Translations under genes and position numbers: made by a program | Shown: positions 61,958-64,000 of the stretch, piece by piece | Position numbering within the stretch: position 1 is the first letter of the stretch | How the letters are laid out: the number at the start of each line of letters is the position of its first letter | Source: Candidatus Tidjanibacter faecipullorum | GTDB lineage: Bacteria; Bacteroidota; Bacteroidia; Bacteroidales; Rikenellaceae | Length of the DNA: 64,000 nt | Assembly (NCBI GenBank): GCA_019116245.1 | Contig: DXCC01000004.1 | Location: 62,001-126,000 of the forward strand | Direction: 5' to 3' | The notes under the pieces: generated by a model | Seen by the model: the letters and a program-made list of their open reading frames with translations, nothing else | Told to the model about the DNA's origin: nothing | The model's database searches: none

Positions 61958-62863
61958 TTATTTTGCGGAAAGACATGCCAGAGCGATAGAATACATTTTG
62001 GTCTTGCGGGAGTCGCCGCGCGAGGTGAGCACGCACGGAACCTTGGCTCCGACTACCATGGCAGCCAGTTCGGCGCCGCCGAATTTGGTGCAGGCTTTGA
62101 AGAAGACGTTACCGGCATCGATGTTCGGGAAGAGCAGACAGTCTGCATCGCCTACAACAGGGTTGTCGAGCTTCTTGGTCTGGGCAGCCTCCTTGTTTAC
62201 GGCTACGTCGAGGGCCAGCGGGCCGTCGATGTAAACCTTCGAACCGAGCTGACCGCGCTCGCCCATCTTGGCGATCATGGCAGCCTCGATCGAAGACTGT
62301 ACGCTCGGCAGGAGCTGCTCGCTCGGAGCGATGCAGGCCACCTTCGGCACGTCGATTTCGAGTTTCTTGGCCGTCTGGATGATATATTTGGCGATGGCCG
62401 TCTTCTGACCGAAATCCGGATAGGGGATAACGGCTACGTCACCGATGGTGAGGAGCTTGTGGTAAGCCGGGATCTGCAGCACGGCCACGTGGCTCAGCAC
62501 GCCTTTCGGGGGAACGAGACCGAACTCCTTGGAGAGAATGCCCCGCATGTACTTGTCGGTCGAAACCAGACCTTTCATCAGCACGTCACCCTTGCCTTCG
62601 CTGATCATCTGTACGGCGATGCGAACGCAGTTCACATCCACCGTCTCGGGAACGATCTCGAAACGCGACATGTCGATGCCTTCCGCCTTGCAGACCTTTT
62701 CGATCTCCTGCGGATCACCGACAATGGTTACGTCCACAATACCTGCTTCGATCGCATCATTCACGGCTTCAAGCGTGTGCGAATCCTGTCCGTAAGCTAC
62801 GATGAGCCTGCGTTTGCCTCTCGCCTTGGCTTTGGCGACGAGTTCGTCTAAGTGTTTGATCAT
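61958..62863 (-). CDS. ptb: Phosphate butyryltransferase
   Basis: Ptb exchanges CoA of butyryl-CoA for phosphate. The 301-residue product shows the PTA/PTB family: GDVLMKGLVSTDKYMRGIL near 92-110, HVAVLQIPAYHKLL near 125, IAPSEQLLPSVQSS near 180, and DADCLLFPNIDAGN near 240 with KVPCVLTSRGDS near 272. It is the first gene of the ptb-buk unit, with its own consensus promoter at 62905-62935. Confidence 0.94.
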   Translation of the reverse strand: MIKHLDELVAKAKARGKRRLIVAYGQDSHTLEAVNDAIEAGIVDVTIVGDPQEIEKVCKAEGIDMSRFEIVPETVDVNCVRIAVQMISEGKGDVLMKGLVSTDKYMRGILSKEFGLVPPKGVLSHVAVLQIPAYHKLLTIGDVAVIPYPDFGQKTAIAKYIIQTAKKLEIDVPKVACIAPSEQLLPSVQSSIEAAMIAKMGERGQLGSKVYIDGPLALDVAVNKEAAQTKKLDNPVVGDADCLLFPNIDAGNVFFKACTKFGGAELAAMVVGAKVPCVLTSRGDSRKTKMYSIALACLSAK

Positions 62864-62904
62864 AGTTTATATGTATAAATCTACGTTTGTTTCCAAAAAA
62901 CGGT

Positions 62905-62935
62905 CAAAATTACCATTTGCAGGGCAAATAACAAA
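62905..62935 (-). promoter_or_regulatory. Promoter of ptb-buk
   Basis: On the minus strand TTTG (62935-62932), 19 nt, TAATTTTG (62912-62905), a full consensus match ~40 nt upstream of the ptb start. Confidence 0.75.
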
Positions 62936-62974
62936 GACTTTCATCTTCATTCTTTGCCCTGCGGTAGTTTTGGC

Positions 62975-63002
62975 CCGGAAAAAACCGACTTATTTGCGGT
63001 TT
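62975..63002 (-). terminator. Small terminator-like hairpin at the end of ackA
   Basis: AAACCG and CGGTTT flank the ackA stop codon, followed by a short T-run on the minus strand. The stem is only 5-6 bp, so termination may be partial and ptb-buk could also receive read-through. Confidence 0.4.
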
Positions 63003-64000
63003 TCCACGATATTGAAGGTGTCGGTAGCGATCACCAGCTCCTCGTTCGTCGTGATGAGCGCGGCTTTCACGCGGGACGACGGTTTGGTGAGGATGGTGTC
63101 CTTGCCGCGCAGACCGGCATTGATCTGCGGATCGAATTCCAGACCGAGGAACTCCATGTTGCTGCATACGTACTCGCGCAGCGAGGGGTCGTTCTCGCCC
63201 ACACCGCCGGTGAAGACCACCAGGTCGAGGCCGCCCATGGCAGCCGCATAGGCACCGACATACTTCTTCACGCGGTAGTAGTAGACATCCAGCGCCAGAC
63301 GGGCCCGCTCGTTGCCTTCGGCTGCGGCGCTCTCCACGTCACGCATGTCGGAGGAGAGGCCGGTGATGCCCAGCACGCCGGCCTGCTTGTTGATCATGCC
63401 CCAGATCTCGTTGCCGGACATGTGCTCCTTCTCGGCGATATAGGTCAGCGCACCCGGATCGACTTCACCGCAGCGGGTACCCATCAGCAGACCGTCCACC
63501 GGCGTGAAGCCCATCGAGGTATCGACGCTCCGGCCGCCGTCCACGGCGGCAATCGAGGCGCCGTTGCCGATGTGGCAGGTCACCACCTTGGCGGTGTTGA
63601 AGTCCAGACCGGCCAGTTCGCAGCCGCGCTGGGCCACAAACTTGTGGCTGGTTCCGTGGAAGCCGTAACGGCGTACGCGGTATTTCTCATAATATTTGTA
63701 CGGCAGACCGTAGATGTAGCTGCGCGGCGGCATGCTCTGGTGGAACGACGTATCGAAGCAGACCACCTGGGGAATGTTGGGGCACAGTTCGCGTACGGCA
63801 TACACACCCTTCAGGTTGGCCGGGTTGTGCAGCGGAGCCAGCTCCACGAGTGCCTCGATCTTGGCAATCACCTCGTCGGTCACAAGGGCGCTCTCGGCGA
63901 AGAAGTCGCCGCCGTGTGCGACACGGTGACCTACGGCCTTGATGTCGTCCAGCGACTTGATGACACCCGACTCCGGATCGGTGATCGCCTGGAAGATCAG
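62990..64000 (-). CDS. ackA: Acetate kinase, N-terminus beyond the window
   Basis: AckA forms ATP and acetate from acetyl-phosphate. The visible 336 residues run to the window edge without start; about 60 N-terminal residues are missing. Landmarks: GHRVAHGGD just inside the edge, CFDTSFHQSMPP, RRYGFHGTSHK, HIGNGASIAAVDGG, MGTRCGEVDPG and FTGGVGENDPSLRE, all ASKHA/AckA signatures. It lies directly upstream of ptb-buk on the same strand, grouping two substrate-level phosphorylation routes; a pta gene is not in view. Confidence 0.95.
   Translation of the reverse strand: MIFQAITDPESGVIKSLDDIKAVGHRVAHGGDFFAESALVTDEVIAKIEALVELAPLHNPANLKGVYAVRELCPNIPQVVCFDTSFHQSMPPRSYIYGLPYKYYEKYRVRRYGFHGTSHKFVAQRGCELAGLDFNTAKVVTCHIGNGASIAAVDGGRSVDTSMGFTPVDGLLMGTRCGEVDPGALTYIAEKEHMSGNEIWGMINKQAGVLGITGLSSDMRDVESAAAEGNERARLALDVYYYRVKKYVGAYAAAMGGLDLVVFTGGVGENDPSLREYVCSNMEFLGLEFDPQINAGLRGKDTILTKPSSRVKAALITTNEELVIATDTFNIVENRK

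Noticed and set aside
1..64000. CRISPR array, insertion sequence or rRNA gene
   Set aside because: No regularly spaced repeats, transposase motifs with terminal inverted repeats, or rRNA-like sequence were found on reading either strand.

Overview
The window reads as chromosomal DNA of a high-GC member of the Bacteroidales, most likely an Alistipes-like Rikenellaceae. The grounds are the repeated Bacteroidetes promoter pattern (TTTG or TTG, 19-20 nt, TAnnTTTG) upstream of many genes, weak Shine-Dalgarno use, and family-typical proteins: a BACON-like lipoprotein, an EFR1 ferredoxin, a PG0541-type PII-like protein, a bacterial GH3 protein and an AspT/YidE-type exchanger. Genus assignment is inference.

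Left part (1-9.9 kb): phage-derived genes in two blocks. Block A (1-3300, minus strand) is three tightly packed genes, one running off the window. Block B (7029-9808) holds terminase large subunit, a small unknown gene and a divergently transcribed XRE/S24 repressor whose promoter overlaps the opposing promoter face to face. Between the blocks lie rnhB, a membrane protein and an AraC-type regulator, plus a candidate ~95-nt small RNA.

Central part (10-31.6 kb, minus strand): an AspT-like exchanger, then two large biosynthetic operons. The purine operon purE-K-L-C-F-M-N-H-D-folD encodes nearly the whole PRPP-to-IMP route (purB is absent) plus the folate enzyme that supplies the formyl donor. 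The pyrimidine operon pyrC-K-D-F-E-B encodes carbamoyl-aspartate formation through to UMP (carAB is absent) with an NAD-linked class 1B dihydroorotate dehydrogenase. The pyr operon starts with a ~190-nt leader that carries a 36-codon reading frame, a 19-nt pyrimidine tract and an intrinsic terminator whose loop is the stop codon of that frame. This looks like a UTP-sensed attenuator and is the most interesting regulatory element here. PyrB carries a fused PyrI-type zinc domain without the nucleotide-binding regulatory domain.

Right part (31.7-64 kb): a pirin, a DUF454-GNAT fusion, an EFR1 ferredoxin and a lipoprotein. Then come two complete tripartite RND efflux systems: one on the plus strand, and one on the minus strand led by its own TetR regulator and ending in a PII-like gene. 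These are followed by TrkA, a GH3 protein, a deoxynucleoside kinase, an rRNA m5C methyltransferase, a nitroreductase, tRNA-Val(UAC), a small outer-membrane-type protein, an HsdR-N nuclease-like protein and a GH2-like protein lacking catalytic residues. The window ends with an aminotransferase, butyrate kinase, phosphate butyryltransferase and the 3' part of acetate kinase.

All assignments come from reading the sequence and from memory of protein families. No database search was run.
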